Assembly: GCF_014762705.1 (NCBI RefSeq) | Contig: NZ_JABURL010000107.1 | Location: forward strand, 62,001-126,000 | Direction of reading: 5' to 3' | Length of the DNA stretch: 64,000 nucleotides | Source of the DNA: Cyclobacterium sp. | GTDB taxonomy: Bacteria > Bacteroidota > Bacteroidia > Cytophagales > Cyclobacteriaceae | Shown: one piece after another, positions 25,871 through 35,035 of the stretch | Position numbering within the stretch: position 1 is the first letter of the stretch | How the letters are laid out: each line of letters opens with the position of its first letter | Program-made: the position numbers and the translations under genes | Notes under the pieces: model-generated | What the model saw: only the letters and a program-made list of their open reading frames with translations | What the model was told of the DNA's origin: nothing | Databases searched by the model: none

Positions 25871-26431
25871 ATGAGATTTTATCGAAGCATTTGTATTTTT
25901 TTACTGGCTGCATTGGCCTTTTCCTGCGACAACCAAATGGGGGGATTTGGCGGCCCGGTATATGACCGTGAAGGTAACCTTGCCATAGATCGGGAAATCA
26001 TTGCGGAATATTTGGAAACTGCCCCCTTTGACAGTATTTACCGTATTCATGATCCATCAGGTGTAGTCGTCATTGTGGAAGAAGAGGGAGAAGGCTCCCG
26101 GCCAACTTCAGGCAATGTGGTCTATACCAACTACACGGGATACCTTTTGGATGGGACTGTCTTTGATTCGAATCTTGAGGATGTTGCCCGGGAAAACAAT
26201 ATCTATGATGAGGATAGAAATTATGATATTTTTTCTTTCTTCATTGATTTACCGGCTTCCCAGGGTGGAGCTATACAAGGGTTCAGTACGGGATTTAAGC
26301 GCCTGAGAAGTGGTGCCAAAGCCAGTATTATCATACCCTCTCCCTATGGCTATCAGGACAATGAAAATGTGATCAGGGTACCTGCAAATTCCGTGTTGGT
26401 ATTTGACGTGGAGTTTTTGGGACTGGATTAA
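25871..26431 (+). CDS. FKBP-type peptidyl-prolyl isomerase lipoprotein 3
   Basis: A 186-residue lipoprotein (leader FLLAALAFSC, Cys19) with one FKBP domain: NVVYTNYTGYLLDGTVFDSNLED, then QGGAIQGFSTGFKRLRSGAKASIIIPSPYGY and NSVLVFDVEFLG. The usual VIxGW is GAIQGF, so the pocket Trp is Phe, which may lower isomerase activity. It ends at a strong terminator shared with the convergent guaB. Confidence 0.84.
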   Translation: MRFYRSICIFLLAALAFSCDNQMGGFGGPVYDREGNLAIDREIIAEYLETAPFDSIYRIHDPSGVVVIVEEEGEGSRPTSGNVVYTNYTGYLLDGTVFDSNLEDVARENNIYDEDRNYDIFSFFIDLPASQGGAIQGFSTGFKRLRSGAKASIIIPSPYGYQDNENVIRVPANSVLVFDVEFLGLD

Positions 26432-26451
26432 AAAAATAAGCAGAGATAAAA

Positions 26452-26484
26452 AAACCTCCTGAATTCAATTCAGGAGGTTTTTTT
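26452..26484. terminator. Bidirectional terminator between FKBP3 and guaB
   Basis: AAACCTCCTGAATT (26452-26465) and AATTCAGGAGGTTT (26467-26480) form a perfect 14-bp inverted repeat around one C, followed by a T run and preceded by an A run. It can end transcripts from both strands. Confidence 0.85.
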
Positions 26485-26487
26485 AAT

Positions 26488-27966
26488 TTAATTTTTGACA
26501 CTGTAATTTGGTGCCTCCCGGGTAATGCTGATGTCATGCGGGTGAGACTCCCTTACGCCGGCAGCGGTTACTTTTACGAATTTCCCGTTTTCTTTGAGGT
26601 CTTCAATCGTAGCTGTACCGCAATAGCCCATACCAGCCTGAAGTCCTCCGATCAATTGGTACAATACCTCAGAAACCAGGCCTTTGAATGCTACCCGGCC
26701 TACAATTCCTTCGGGTACAAGTTTTTTAATATTGTCCTCTGCATCCTGAAAATAACGGTCTTTAGATCCGGATTCCATTGCTTCTATAGACCCCATTCCC
26801 CTGTAGGACTTGAATTTTCTGCCTTCAAAAATAATGATTTCTCCGGGAGCTTCTTCAGTCCCTGCCAAAATAGACCCGATCATTACCGAACTGGCACCCG
26901 CTGCAAGGGCCTTGACGATATCACCTGAATACCGGATGCCTCCATCTGCGATCACAGGAATACCTCTGTCTTTCAAAACCCTGGCAGTTTCCATAACGGC
27001 AGACAATTGGGGCATACCCACTCCGGCAATCACGCGTGTGGTACAAATGCTTCCAGGTCCTACCCCCACTTTAACAGCATCAGCACCTGCATCGGCTAAG
27101 GCTGTCGCTGCTTCAGCAGTGGCAATATTTCCCACTATTACTTCCAGATCAGGGAAATTCGCCTTGATTTTTTTACAAGTATCGATTACCCCTTTGGAGT
27201 GGCCATGAGCAGTATCGATGGAAACCACATCAACACCTGCGACTTTAAGGGCTTCCACCCTATCTACAATATCCGAGGTAACACCAACAGCAGCACCTAC
27301 TCTCAGTCGTCCAAACTCATCTTTGCAGGCATTGGGTTTGTCCTTCCTTTTCAGAATATCTTTATAAGTTATCAGGCCGGTTAATTTGTATTCTTCATCA
27401 ACGATGGGCAATTTTTCTATTTTGTATTCCTGAAGGATCTCTTCTGCCTGCTCCAGGCTGATGCCTGCTTTGGCAGTAAAAAGGTTGTCCTTGGTCATGA
27501 TTTCCCTTACCGGTCTTTCCATGTCCTTGATAAATCTTAAATCCCTGTTGGTGATGATGCCTTTCAGGAAACGTGCTTTATCCACTACCGGAATACCGCC
27601 TATATTGAATTCCCTCATGATGGCCTCGGCATCTTTTACCTTGGCATTAATATCCAATGTGATCGGGTCCAAGATCATTCCGCTTTGAGATCTTTTTACC
27701 TTGCGGACCTGAGCGGCCTGCTTTTCTATGGACATGTTTTTGTGGATGAAACCCAATCCACCCTCCAGGGCAATGGAAATGGCCAACTCTGCTTCTGTGA
27801 CTGTATCCATGGCAGAAGAAACCAGTGGAATCTGCAGCCGGATTTTGCGCGTAAGTTGAGTAGCAGTGCTTGTATTTCGGGGAAGTACCTCAGAATAACC
27901 GGGTACCAAAAGCACATCATCATAGGTGAGTGCTTCGAAGAGAAATTTATTTGTGTCTGGAATCAT
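26488..27966 (-). CDS. guaB: IMP dehydrogenase
   Basis: A 492-residue enzyme that oxidises IMP to XMP with NAD, the entry step to GTP. It has the barrel, a pair of CBS domains at about residues 95-205 ([26 protein letters not shown]...; [12 protein letters not shown]...), and the catalytic loop [17 protein letters not shown] with Cys308. MGSIEAM and the Tyr-Arg-Gly loop (SYRGMGS) are present. Length is normal. A good promoter lies upstream. Confidence 0.96.
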   Translation of the reverse strand: MIPDTNKFLFEALTYDDVLLVPGYSEVLPRNTSTATQLTRKIRLQIPLVSSAMDTVTEAELAISIALEGGLGFIHKNMSIEKQAAQVRKVKRSQSGMILDPITLDINAKVKDAEAIMREFNIGGIPVVDKARFLKGIITNRDLRFIKDMERPVREIMTKDNLFTAKAGISLEQAEEILQEYKIEKLPIVDEEYKLTGLITYKDILKRKDKPNACKDEFGRLRVGAAVGVTSDIVDRVEALKVAGVDVVSIDTAHGHSKGVIDTCKKIKANFPDLEVIVGNIATAEAATALADAGADAVKVGVGPGSICTTRVIAGVGMPQLSAVMETARVLKDRGIPVIADGGIRYSGDIVKALAAGASSVMIGSILAGTEEAPGEIIIFEGRKFKSYRGMGSIEAMESGSKDRYFQDAEDNIKKLVPEGIVGRVAFKGLVSEVLYQLIGGLQAGMGYCGTATIEDLKENGKFVKVTAAGVRESHPHDISITREAPNYSVKN

Positions 27967-27996
27967 GGCAAATGGTTAGTAACCCTATTTGCCCGT

Positions 27997-28024
27997 CAAA
28001 GGTACGATGTTTTTCACATGCAAA
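27997..28024 (-). promoter_or_regulatory. Bacteroidota-type promoter of guaB
   Basis: On the minus strand, TTTG (28021-28024) is followed after 16 bases by TACCTTTG (27997-28004), a full match to the TAnnTTTG -7 box. It lies about 30 bases upstream of the guaB start. Confidence 0.65.
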
Positions 28025-28108
28025 TCAATGATTTAACGAAAAAAAATTACAGCCTACTTCCTGAATTCTTCTAATCAAAGGAATATTCTTTGGATGATAA
28101 GCTGAGCG

Positions 28109-28768
28109 TCATTCCTCAAAAATCTTTCTGGCGATCAGCCGCGAGATGGCCTGCATACCCAGGTTGTTCGGATGTCGGGATACACTCTCATTGGCGTATT
28201 CTCCCAATGCCATGTACTTTTGTTCCGTACCCAATGGTGATAGTTCTACGACCTGCCAATCCATTTGGGTAGCAGCATGATACAATTGCGCATTGACAGG
28301 GGGGTTAGGCCAAAAGGTGCTGGTCAAAAGGACCCTGGTCTGGTCGGTGCTAAGGTACCCGGCAAAATCCCGCAAGCTTTGTGAGAAATTCCAACCTTCA
28401 ATCTTTTCGAGAGGTATATTTTCTCCCAATCTGATTAACAAAAGATCAGCTTGAAAGGCTTTCAGGTGTTCGTATTGGGTGAAATCTATGGTGGAAAACT
28501 GTCTTTCGAAAGGGAAAACATTTTCCCGTATCATTTGCAAACCAGGAAGGTGAAGTTGCAGGCTATCCTGAAGTAAGGAAAAGTAGTCTTTATCAGCAGC
28601 ACTGGCAGCCATTCCCCAATCGGCGTTCCACCCTATACTCGCATCCGGGGGATGATAGGTTATGCTGTTTCCTATGACCAGGATTTTTTGGATTTGTCCA
28701 GGCTTGTTTTCCTTGGGCTGACAGGCGAAAATAAGCCCGATTAACCCAAGCCATAAACGTAGTTTCAT
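28109..28768 (-). CDS. SGNH/GDSL hydrolase lipoprotein
   Basis: A 219-residue predicted lipoprotein (MKLRLWLGLIGLIFAC, Cys16) of the SGNH/GDSL superfamily: block I is ILVIGNSITYHPP (Ser in GNSIT), with LIRLGENIPLE and the C-terminal SRHPNNLGMQAISRLI as the His block. The likely role is deacetylation or esterolysis of a surface glycan. Start at 28768 is chosen; the longer frame to 28858 only reads through a palindromic repeat. Its 5' flank resembles that of the broken gene at 705. Confidence 0.8.
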   Translation of the reverse strand: MKLRLWLGLIGLIFACQPKENKPGQIQKILVIGNSITYHPPDASIGWNADWGMAASAADKDYFSLLQDSLQLHLPGLQMIRENVFPFERQFSTIDFTQYEHLKAFQADLLLIRLGENIPLEKIEGWNFSQSLRDFAGYLSTDQTRVLLTSTFWPNPPVNAQLYHAATQMDWQVVELSPLGTEQKYMALGEYANESVSRHPNNLGMQAISRLIARKIFEE

Positions 28769-28830
28769 GTGTTTATAAATTGTTTTTAAAACCCACATTG
28801 CCAGCACCGTATTTTTTTCGGTGGAATCTT

Positions 28831-28892
28831 TGACGATTAAAATCATCATTAACCACACAGGGCAATGATGATTTTAATCGTGTCGATTTCAT
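28831..28892. repeat. Dispersed palindromic repeat, copy 2
   Basis: Left arm GACGATTAAAATCATCATT, loop AACCACACAGGGC, right arm AATGATGATTTTAATCGTGT; the arms pair almost perfectly over 19 bases and imperfectly further out. Same family as 735-808, but with the loop inverted. It lies between the RsmB-like gene's stop and the SGNH start on the minus strand. Confidence 0.75.
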
Positions 28893-30079
28893 GCTTTTTT
28901 TATCATTTTGGCGATGTAAAACCCATCAAAGCCACTTTCATGGGAAAGGACTTGAGTTTCCTCCAGGAGTTCAAAGGATTTACCTGCCGGACTGCTTAGA
29001 AATGCGGCTACTTGTAAATGGTTCTCTGAGGGTAAAATGCTGCAAGTGGCATAAACCAAAATACCGCCGGGTTTCAACATGGAGGGGTATTGAGAAAGGA
29101 TATCCCGTTGTATGTCCTGCACTTTGGCGATCGACTCCGGACTCAATTTCCATTTGGTGTCGGGGTTTCTTTTGAGCACCCCTAACCCGGAACAAGGGAC
29201 ATCCAGTAACAGGCGGTCAGCACTGGCATGTAATCTTTTGATGGTTTTGCTGCTTTCTATGGGTTTGGTTTCAATAATGGATATACCGGCTCTTCTTGCC
29301 CTTAATTTGGTGTTTTTAAGCTTCCAGGCTTCCAGGTCCATGGCAAGGATTCTGCCTTTGTTTTCCATTAAAGCAGCCAAATGCAGGGATTTTCCACCGG
29401 CACCTGCGCAGGCATCAATGACCCGCATACCGGGTTGGACCTCCAGGGCAGCAGCCACCATTTGCGAGGAGGCATCCTGAACCTCAAACAGGCCCTCTTT
29501 GAACAAAGGGGTTCTAAATACATTTTTCCTCCTTTGCAATACCAAGGCATCAGGATAGCCCTTGATAGCATGCGTGGAAATATCCAGTTCTTCCAATTTT
29601 GCCTTGAGTTGTGACTTATTGGTTTTAATGGTATTTACCCGTAAAACTACCTCAGCTTCCTGGTTGAGGCTGGTCAGCTCCTCCTCCCATTTGTCTGCCA
29701 ATTGCTCTGCGCCCAGCTGATCCAGCCAATCGGGGATGGATTGCAATAGGGCCCTTTGGGTGATTTTTTCTTTTTTCTTACTGATTTTCTGCTTGTCTAT
29801 TCCTTTAAACTCCTTCCAATCAGGTAGTGTTCTCTCCTGAAGTGTCCAGAAGGTGCCAAACCACTTGTAATAATCCTCACCCGGGCTCAGGTATTGAATA
29901 AGACGTTTCCAGCGAACTATCTCATAAACACTCTCTGCAATGAAGGCCCTGTCTCTGGCACCCCATTTCGGATTGGATTTCAGCACCCGCTCAATTACCT
30001 TATCGGCATATTGGTTGTTGTCAAAAATGTCCTCCAGGGCTTTGACTACCCCATTCACCGTATTCGGGAAAAGCTTCAT
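28889..30079 (-). CDS. RsmB/NOP family RNA methyltransferase
   Basis: A 396-residue SAM-dependent m5C RNA methyltransferase. Seen: N-terminal NusB-like helices, the SAM loop VIDACAGAGGKSLHLAALM, DVPCSGLGVLKRNPDTKW (motif IV) and the nucleophile Cys in VYATCSILPSEN. Target is probably rRNA. ATG at 30079 (MKLFPNTVNG) is chosen over 30280 because the extension has no family match. It is divergent from the zinc-ribbon gene. Confidence 0.9.
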   Translation of the reverse strand: MKLFPNTVNGVVKALEDIFDNNQYADKVIERVLKSNPKWGARDRAFIAESVYEIVRWKRLIQYLSPGEDYYKWFGTFWTLQERTLPDWKEFKGIDKQKISKKKEKITQRALLQSIPDWLDQLGAEQLADKWEEELTSLNQEAEVVLRVNTIKTNKSQLKAKLEELDISTHAIKGYPDALVLQRRKNVFRTPLFKEGLFEVQDASSQMVAAALEVQPGMRVIDACAGAGGKSLHLAALMENKGRILAMDLEAWKLKNTKLRARRAGISIIETKPIESSKTIKRLHASADRLLLDVPCSGLGVLKRNPDTKWKLSPESIAKVQDIQRDILSQYPSMLKPGGILVYATCSILPSENHLQVAAFLSSPAGKSFELLEETQVLSHESGFDGFYIAKMIKKA

Positions 30080-30197
30080 AAATATCTTTCTTTTAAAATA
30101 CAAATATAGGTAAATATATATGCAGGAAAGGTGAAGCTGGTTTTTGCCTGGGAAGGAAAAGGCAGATATTTTGCAGGATTTTGGTACTTTTGCCATT

Positions 30198-30482
30198 ATG
30201 GGAGAAAAAAAATGCCCCCATTGCGGGAAATGGTCCGATTGGAACCAAAATTTAACAGACACCTGCCAGCATTGCGGCAATACCCTGGGAGGGGCAGACT
30301 TGGAATTTCAGGAAAAAAGGGCATCCCAGGTAAAAGCGAATGAAGAACAGTGGGTCTTTTACATCAAGGAAACCGACAGTGAATTTGTAAAAGGAGTGAA
30401 AAAGGCAGGTAATTTCTTTTATACCATTTATATATCAATTATTACTTTTATCGCCTGGCTGATTGCCGCTTTGCCCGGATAA
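30198..30482 (+). CDS. Zinc-ribbon protein with C-terminal membrane segment
   Basis: A 94-residue protein starting at MGEKKCPHCGKW. Two CxxC knuckles (CPHCG, near 6-9, and CQHCG, near 23-26) form a zinc ribbon, and a membrane helix (FFYTIYISIITFIAWLIAALPG) is at the C-terminus. Function unknown. Its stop overlaps the next ATG (TAATG). Confidence 0.7.
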   Translation: MGEKKCPHCGKWSDWNQNLTDTCQHCGNTLGGADLEFQEKRASQVKANEEQWVFYIKETDSEFVKGVKKAGNFFYTIYISIITFIAWLIAALPG

Positions 30483-30841
30483 TGTCCATCCTTAAAAACC
30501 CCTACTTCTTATTACCAGCCTTGCTTTTCTGGGCAAATCAATACCTGGAAAGGGTTCAGGAAATTTTCATTCCTATATTGCACAGTTATTTCGATGACTT
30601 AATGGCCATGCCGGTGGTCTTGGGGACAACACTTCAAATCTACCGCTGGATCCACCCTTTAAAAAATGGGTTTGTTTTTACCCCGGTACAGGTAATGGTT
30701 GGTTTGGTTTACTTCAGCATCTTGTTTGAAGGATTACTGCCAATCTGGTCTTCCACCTATACCAGGGATTTTTGGGATGTGGGATGTTACCTTGTAGGTA
30801 CTGTTTATTTCTATTTTTTGATCAACAGAAATCGAGCATGA
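30482..30841 (+). CDS. Small integral membrane protein
   Basis: A 119-residue protein with three hydrophobic stretches (NPYFLLPALLFWANQYLE, PVQVMVGLVYFSILFEGLLPIW, VGCYLVGTVYFYFLI). In related genomes such proteins carry the name 'magnesium citrate secondary transporter', which I consider unproven. Translationally coupled to the zinc-ribbon gene by a 1-base overlap. Confidence 0.6.
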   Translation: MSILKNPYFLLPALLFWANQYLERVQEIFIPILHSYFDDLMAMPVVLGTTLQIYRWIHPLKNGFVFTPVQVMVGLVYFSILFEGLLPIWSSTYTRDFWDVGCYLVGTVYFYFLINRNRA

Positions 30842-30885
30842 TGAGAACGTCAAACAGTGGGATGATTATAACGCATGCGAGATTC

Positions 30886-30913
30886 CCCGTCCGACTGGAG
30901 TCAGCCGGGCGGG
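30886..30913. repeat. GTCCGACTGG-type palindromic repeat
   Basis: CCCGTCCGACTGG followed by AGTCAGCCGGGCGGG folds into a stem of about 13 pairs (one wobble, one mismatch). The same core, GTCCGACTGG, recurs inside the broken tRNA at 51631-51656. It lies between the membrane protein gene and prmC. Confidence 0.7.
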
Positions 30914-30977
30914 CATGTGGCCATTAAAGAACAAATTATAGACACATGAATAGTAAACTGATTAATTTTGCTGGCAC

Positions 30978-31847
30978 ATGGGCATACCACTGAGAGAAAT
31001 TTATAAGCAGTACTGCACCGAACTAAGCGGCAGTTATCCGGTTGAGGAAGCAAGAAACCTGGTTTTTTGGCTTTTTGAAGCTTTTCTGGGATGTGAAAGA
31101 AAAGACCTTTTGCTGGATAGGGAATTGCCCTTTATTCCCGGCGAAATGGAACTGGCATTGGATAAATTAAAAGCAGGCATGCCCATACAATATGTGCTTG
31201 GAAAAGCCCCTTTTTATGGAAGGACCTTTCAGATAAGCCCGGCTGTTTTGGTGCCAAGAAACGAAACAGAGGAATTGGTACACCTTATTCTGGCCAACCA
31301 TTCAGGCAAGCTGAAAATATTAGATTTGGGCACAGGTTCTGGTTGTATCGCCATTACCCTGGACCTGGAGTGGCCGGAATCGCAGGTGCAGGCTTTGGAT
31401 ATCAGTCCTGAAGCCCTCGCTATGGCCCGGAATAATGCAGCAGCAATGGATGCTTCGGTCAGATTTTTCCATGCGGATATGTTGGACACCAATTTGCCCT
31501 TGGAAATGGTGGATATCATGGTAAGCAATCCACCCTATGTACTTGAGCAGGAAAAAGGGGGGATGCATCAAAATGTACTGGCCCACGAACCTCATTCGGC
31601 CCTTTTTGTTCCCGACCATGACCCCCTGAGGTTTTACAGTGCCATTGCCCGGCATGCCCGCCATTACCTAAATCCCGGCGGATACCTGTATGTTGAAATC
31701 AATGAAACCTTCGGAAAGGAAGTGTCAGATTTGATGTCCGGGACCGGTTTGGAAGAAGTGCGGGTTTATCAAGATTTGATGGGTAAGGACCGGGTGGTAT
31801 GGGGAAGAAAACCAACTTGCTTAAATGCTGGTTCCCAGCCAGAATAA
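30978..31847 (+). CDS. prmC: Release-factor glutamine methyltransferase
   Basis: A 289-residue SAM-dependent enzyme that N5-methylates the GGQ glutamine of peptide release factors. It shows the N-terminal helical domain, VLVPRNETEELV, the SAM loop LDLGTGSGC (115-123) and the catalytic NPPY (184-187). It converges with the TPK-like gene, their 3' ends overlapping by 27 bases. The start used here is preceded by a short in-frame-less region holding a palindromic repeat. Confidence 0.93.
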   Translation: MGIPLREIYKQYCTELSGSYPVEEARNLVFWLFEAFLGCERKDLLLDRELPFIPGEMELALDKLKAGMPIQYVLGKAPFYGRTFQISPAVLVPRNETEELVHLILANHSGKLKILDLGTGSGCIAITLDLEWPESQVQALDISPEALAMARNNAAAMDASVRFFHADMLDTNLPLEMVDIMVSNPPYVLEQEKGGMHQNVLAHEPHSALFVPDHDPLRFYSAIARHARHYLNPGGYLYVEINETFGKEVSDLMSGTGLEEVRVYQDLMGKDRVVWGRKPTCLNAGSQPE

Positions 31848-32429
31848 TTGCTCACTTTTAAATCCATGCAAACCTTCTGCTACATGTAAATGGTCAACGG
31901 ATTTCAGGAGTATCCAGGTGGTGCTGTTCCGGGTTTCGTGCCTGATCTTTTGCCCTTCCTTCCCATGTAACTTAATTTCTGATTTGGGAAGCCATTTTTG
32001 GATCAATCCTTTATTTGCAGGGCAATACCTGAGCCCATTCTTGAAAAATACGATGTCCAGTAAAGGTAGATAAGGGGTTAATTTATCTGCATCAAAAGGA
32101 TCATAAGCCAGGATATTGACGGCGTGGTGTCCGGATTGGACAAGGTATTCTAAACCAGCCTCCATATACCTGCTCCCCCCGGCCGTCACAAACTTCACCG
32201 GGAATTGTTCTTCCAAAAGCACATCATTCTCCTTTTGAAAATCCGTGTCTGCCAAAATAATATCCACTTTTATTCCCAGAGACAACATTTTGAACACCGT
32301 TTCCTGGCTAACGATTATTGTTGGCACCCATTCCAACAGAGAATGAAGCGTAGCTAAATCCCATCCCTCCAGTGTCAGTATCAATAGAGCGGGTTCCTGT
32401 TGTTCTTTTACAAAATGATGAGAGGACAT
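31821..32429 (-). CDS. Thiamine pyrophosphokinase-like protein
   Basis: A 202-residue protein resembling the thiamine diphosphokinase of Cytophagales: MSSHHFVKEQQEPALLI start, VDIILADTDFQKE where the usual GDFDS metal site lies, and EAGLEYLVQSGHHAVNILAYD. The key metal-binding DFDS is altered to DTDFQ, so activity needs proof. The 3' end overlaps prmC by 27 bases on the opposite strand. Confidence 0.6.
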   Translation of the reverse strand: MSSHHFVKEQQEPALLILTLEGWDLATLHSLLEWVPTIIVSQETVFKMLSLGIKVDIILADTDFQKENDVLLEEQFPVKFVTAGGSRYMEAGLEYLVQSGHHAVNILAYDPFDADKLTPYLPLLDIVFFKNGLRYCPANKGLIQKWLPKSEIKLHGKEGQKIRHETRNSTTWILLKSVDHLHVAEGLHGFKSEQLFWLGTSI

Positions 32430-32566
32430 ATTGAAGGTTGAATTTTCTTGAAAGTGATAAAAGGTTTTAAATTTCTCCTCCTACCAATATAAAATCTAAT
32501 TTAAAATAATTGACCTCCGCCAGCAGCAACAATTGTAAAAAAAAGTTGTAGCAACTTATAAAAACC

Positions 32567-32602
32567 AAAAATGGGGAAGCCCGTCTGGTTTTCCCCATTT
32601 TT
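32567..32602 (-). terminator. Hairpin terminator of the gene at 32646
   Basis: AAAAATGGGGAA (32567-32578) pairs perfectly with TTCCCCATTTTT (32591-32602). On the minus strand it is followed by a T-rich stretch and lies 44 bases after the stop at 32646. Confidence 0.8.
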
Positions 32603-32645
32603 GTTGATTTTCATTCAGAATGGTCCAGAACTTTACATCCTGAAA

Positions 32646-33473
32646 TCAGCCGCCCTGACTTGCAGCATTCGGAACGTTTATTCCAATCGACATAGAACTA
32701 TGCGAACTCACATTTTCCGGACTGCTCAAAAAATTTGATATGCCAGCATTAAGTCCAATCATAGCCTGAACAGGAGCCAGATTTAATTTAATTTCCAAAA
32801 TACCTGTAGCAGTTTTTCCATCAGAGAAATCTTCTGCAATTTTCTGTACCAGAATTAACAATTGATCAGGTGAAAGATCACTATCTTTCACAATTTGCGA
32901 TAATCCGGCCTGCACAGCTCCATATTTGGCTTGGGCTTTGGTTATTGCTTCAGATTCCACTGATAAATCTGCTGGAATTTCTTTTGAATTATCAATTCCT
33001 TTTAATCCAGAAGCATCGGCGACTCTCTCATTGGTCGCTTTGATGGCTATTTCCAGACCTGATGAGGCATGCGCATCTACATAAGCTGCGGTAACTGTAG
33101 TAAGTGCAATTACGCCTGCCATTTGGGTGTTTTCATCTGCTTTGGTAACCAAACGCAATTTGCTGTCACCCAGAGGGACAAGAACCCCGGTAGCTTCGTC
33201 AAAATACTTCCCTTCACTCACAATAATTTCTATAGTTCCCCGGTAATTCATGGATGCATCAAAGCTATCTTTTGCATCAGTTATGGTGGAGTATAATAGC
33301 TCCCCCCTGGTACCAGTGGAACTGTAGGCATACACATCAACTTTAGCACCAGCCACATTACCTTTTACAGCTGATCCATTAAAAGTAGTCTGATTGGGGG
33401 GATCGATATCGTTCTCAGAACTCATCAAAGCGCCTAAACCTAATTAACACGCAAATAAAACAACCTTTTTCAT
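32646..33473 (-). pseudogene. Secreted protein gene with stop codon in the signal peptide
   Basis: From ATG at 33473 the frame reads MKKVVLFAC, stop (TAA at 33444-33446), LGLGALMSSENDIDPP, then an open body of about 255 codons to 32646. The pieces on both sides of the stop form one typical leader, so a single base change (for example TTA to TAA) has broken export. The body has alternating beta and helical stretches (VDVYAYSSTGTRGELLYS, IALTTVTAAYVDAH, LSQIVKDSDLSPDQLLILVQKIAEDF) and no domain I recognise. Translation from the internal ATG at 33425 would give a cytosolic form. A good terminator follows. Confidence 0.75.
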
Positions 33474-33605
33474 AATTTAAACTGTTTAACGTTTTAAAAA
33501 TCATTAAATAATGAGGCTAAACTAAATGGTATAAATGAAGTTTTGATGATGAGGGAGGGGCAAGTTCTCTGGTAACTAATTTAAAATTATGCTTATAATT
33601 TATTT

Positions 33606-33625
33606 CTTCATTTAAACTTCATTTT
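33606..33625 (+). promoter_or_regulatory. Direct-repeat operator, copy 1 (likely response-regulator site)
   Basis: CTTCATTTAAACTTCATTTT contains two TTCATTT boxes 11 bases apart, the spacing bound by OmpR-type regulators. The identical 20-mer is found at 37090-37109. It lies 108 bases upstream of the first gene of the two-component operon. Confidence 0.7.
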
Positions 33626-33732
33626 CATGTATTTACTTCACCTTTAATTGGAAAGATTTGGGGAATAAAAACGAATTGTATGGTTTATTATTCTGTAAAA
33701 TTCGATAATGATATTATAAAAAGTTGATTTAT

Positions 33733-34152
33733 ATGAAAAAGGTAATGTTTTTATTGTTACTTTTATTTTCCCTTCAGGACGTTTTTGGCCAATCCAGTGA
33801 AAATAAAAGCCAGGAAATTCCGGTGGTGGAGAAAGCAAATCCTGAGGGGCAAAAAAAAGGTATCAGTATCAGCAGTGCCGCCAGGAGAAGAGGTGTGGTG
33901 AATCAAAAAATGGGTAAGGCGAATGAAGGTGCTTCCGAAAAATCGAAAGCAAATCCCGGAACAACAATCTCCAGTGAAGCCAGGAGAAAGGGGCCTGCAG
34001 GAGTGGATAACCCTGCCGGAGCGGTAAAACCCTCCATTACTGTACCGGCTGCCAGGCCTACCCCACCTGTAGTCAGGCCCGTGACACCCCGGCCCAATAC
34101 CCCGGGACCAAAGGGGACACCACGAATTCCGGGGAAGCCGAGAGGGATGTAA
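33733..34152 (+). CDS. Proline-rich secreted protein
   Basis: A 139-residue secreted protein (signal MKKVMFLLLLLFSLQDVFGQ). The mature part is low-complexity: two related basic blocks (SISSAARRRGVV and TISSEARRKGPAG) separated by Lys/Glu/Asn-rich text, then a Pro-rich tail (PAARPTPPVVRPVTPRPNTP). It looks unfolded and cationic; no family recognised. It is the first gene of a run leading to the barrel protein, response regulator and kinase. Confidence 0.65.
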   Translation: MKKVMFLLLLLFSLQDVFGQSSENKSQEIPVVEKANPEGQKKGISISSAARRRGVVNQKMGKANEGASEKSKANPGTTISSEARRKGPAGVDNPAGAVKPSITVPAARPTPPVVRPVTPRPNTPGPKGTPRIPGKPRGM

Positions 34153-34191
34153 ATATTTTTCATTTGGGTTTGTTTTGAGGTAAAGGAAAGA

Positions 34192-35034
34192 ATGAGAGGA
34201 GAAAGTTTTTATCGTTTTTTTGCTTTGGTAATAGTGGCAATTTTTCTGACATTGAAAGTAATTGGGCAGGAAAACGACACTTTGCCGTCCAAGCAGGCTG
34301 AAGAGACTTTTGATTTTATTATTCTTAATTCAAAAGTAAATGACCGCTTTACTTTTTTAGGCAGGGATTTCGGAAGGAGAATTCCATCGGCCAATATTGA
34401 TGTGATGTATTATGCCAACACAGGCTGGTTCCTCAACGCTTCCGTATTTAAATTTTTGGAGCAAACTGTGCCCCTTCAATACGGCATTACAGCAGGATAC
34501 CAGACCGATCTGTCTTTCAAAACGGATATGAATTTGAGTTATTCCCAGTTTTTTATATTTGAAGACAGTAATATTACCGGTATCCAGAATATGGGCCTTT
34601 TACAAGGGACTTTTGGTCTGGATTGGAATTACCTTTATTCCACCCTTCAGGCCCAGGCCTTATGGAATGAAAAACCGGATTTGTTTATTGTATCCAAACA
34701 TTCCAGGTATTTTGAGTTTGACCAAAAACTGTTCAATGTCCTTACGGTTTCTTTCGAACCCTCCATTTCTTTTACTTTTGGAACGAACAACTTTTATTAT
34801 TTGGGAGAATTTGAGGAATATCAGGGGGTAAACCCGGAGACCCCTGAATCTGTCGTTTTCCTGGCCTGGAATATGGAAATCCCCATTAATTTTGAATTTA
34901 AAAACTGGACTGTGGAATTGCAGGGCAGGCTGGTGGTTCCAGGGAATACTCCAGATTTTGATGCCTCCACCACCAGAATGGTGTTTGGATGCCAATTCTA
35001 TTATTTTATTCCGTTAAAGAGAAAAGGAGCTTAG
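34192..35034 (+). CDS. Outer-membrane barrel-like protein upstream of two-component genes
   Basis: A 280-residue protein with a leader (FYRFFALVIVAIFLTLKVIGQ) and strand-rich text: FGRRIPSANIDVMYYANTGWFLNASVFKFLEQ, LQYGITAGYQTDLSFKTDMNLSYSQFFIF, LEPSISFTFGTNNFYY and WTVELQGRLVVPGN. It is likely an outer-membrane barrel with no recognised family. The stop is followed after 1 base by the response-regulator ATG. Confidence 0.6.
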   Translation: MRGESFYRFFALVIVAIFLTLKVIGQENDTLPSKQAEETFDFIILNSKVNDRFTFLGRDFGRRIPSANIDVMYYANTGWFLNASVFKFLEQTVPLQYGITAGYQTDLSFKTDMNLSYSQFFIFEDSNITGIQNMGLLQGTFGLDWNYLYSTLQAQALWNEKPDLFIVSKHSRYFEFDQKLFNVLTVSFEPSISFTFGTNNFYYLGEFEEYQGVNPETPESVVFLAWNMEIPINFEFKNWTVELQGRLVVPGNTPDFDASTTRMVFGCQFYYFIPLKRKGA

Positions 35035-35035
35035 G

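Noticed and set aside
28769-28858. Extended start of the SGNH lipoprotein
   Set aside because: The extra codons only read through the palindromic repeat; the signal peptide begins at 28768.
30946-30993. 15-codon frame overlapping the prmC start
   Set aside because: No ribosome site of note and no conserved feature; likely chance.
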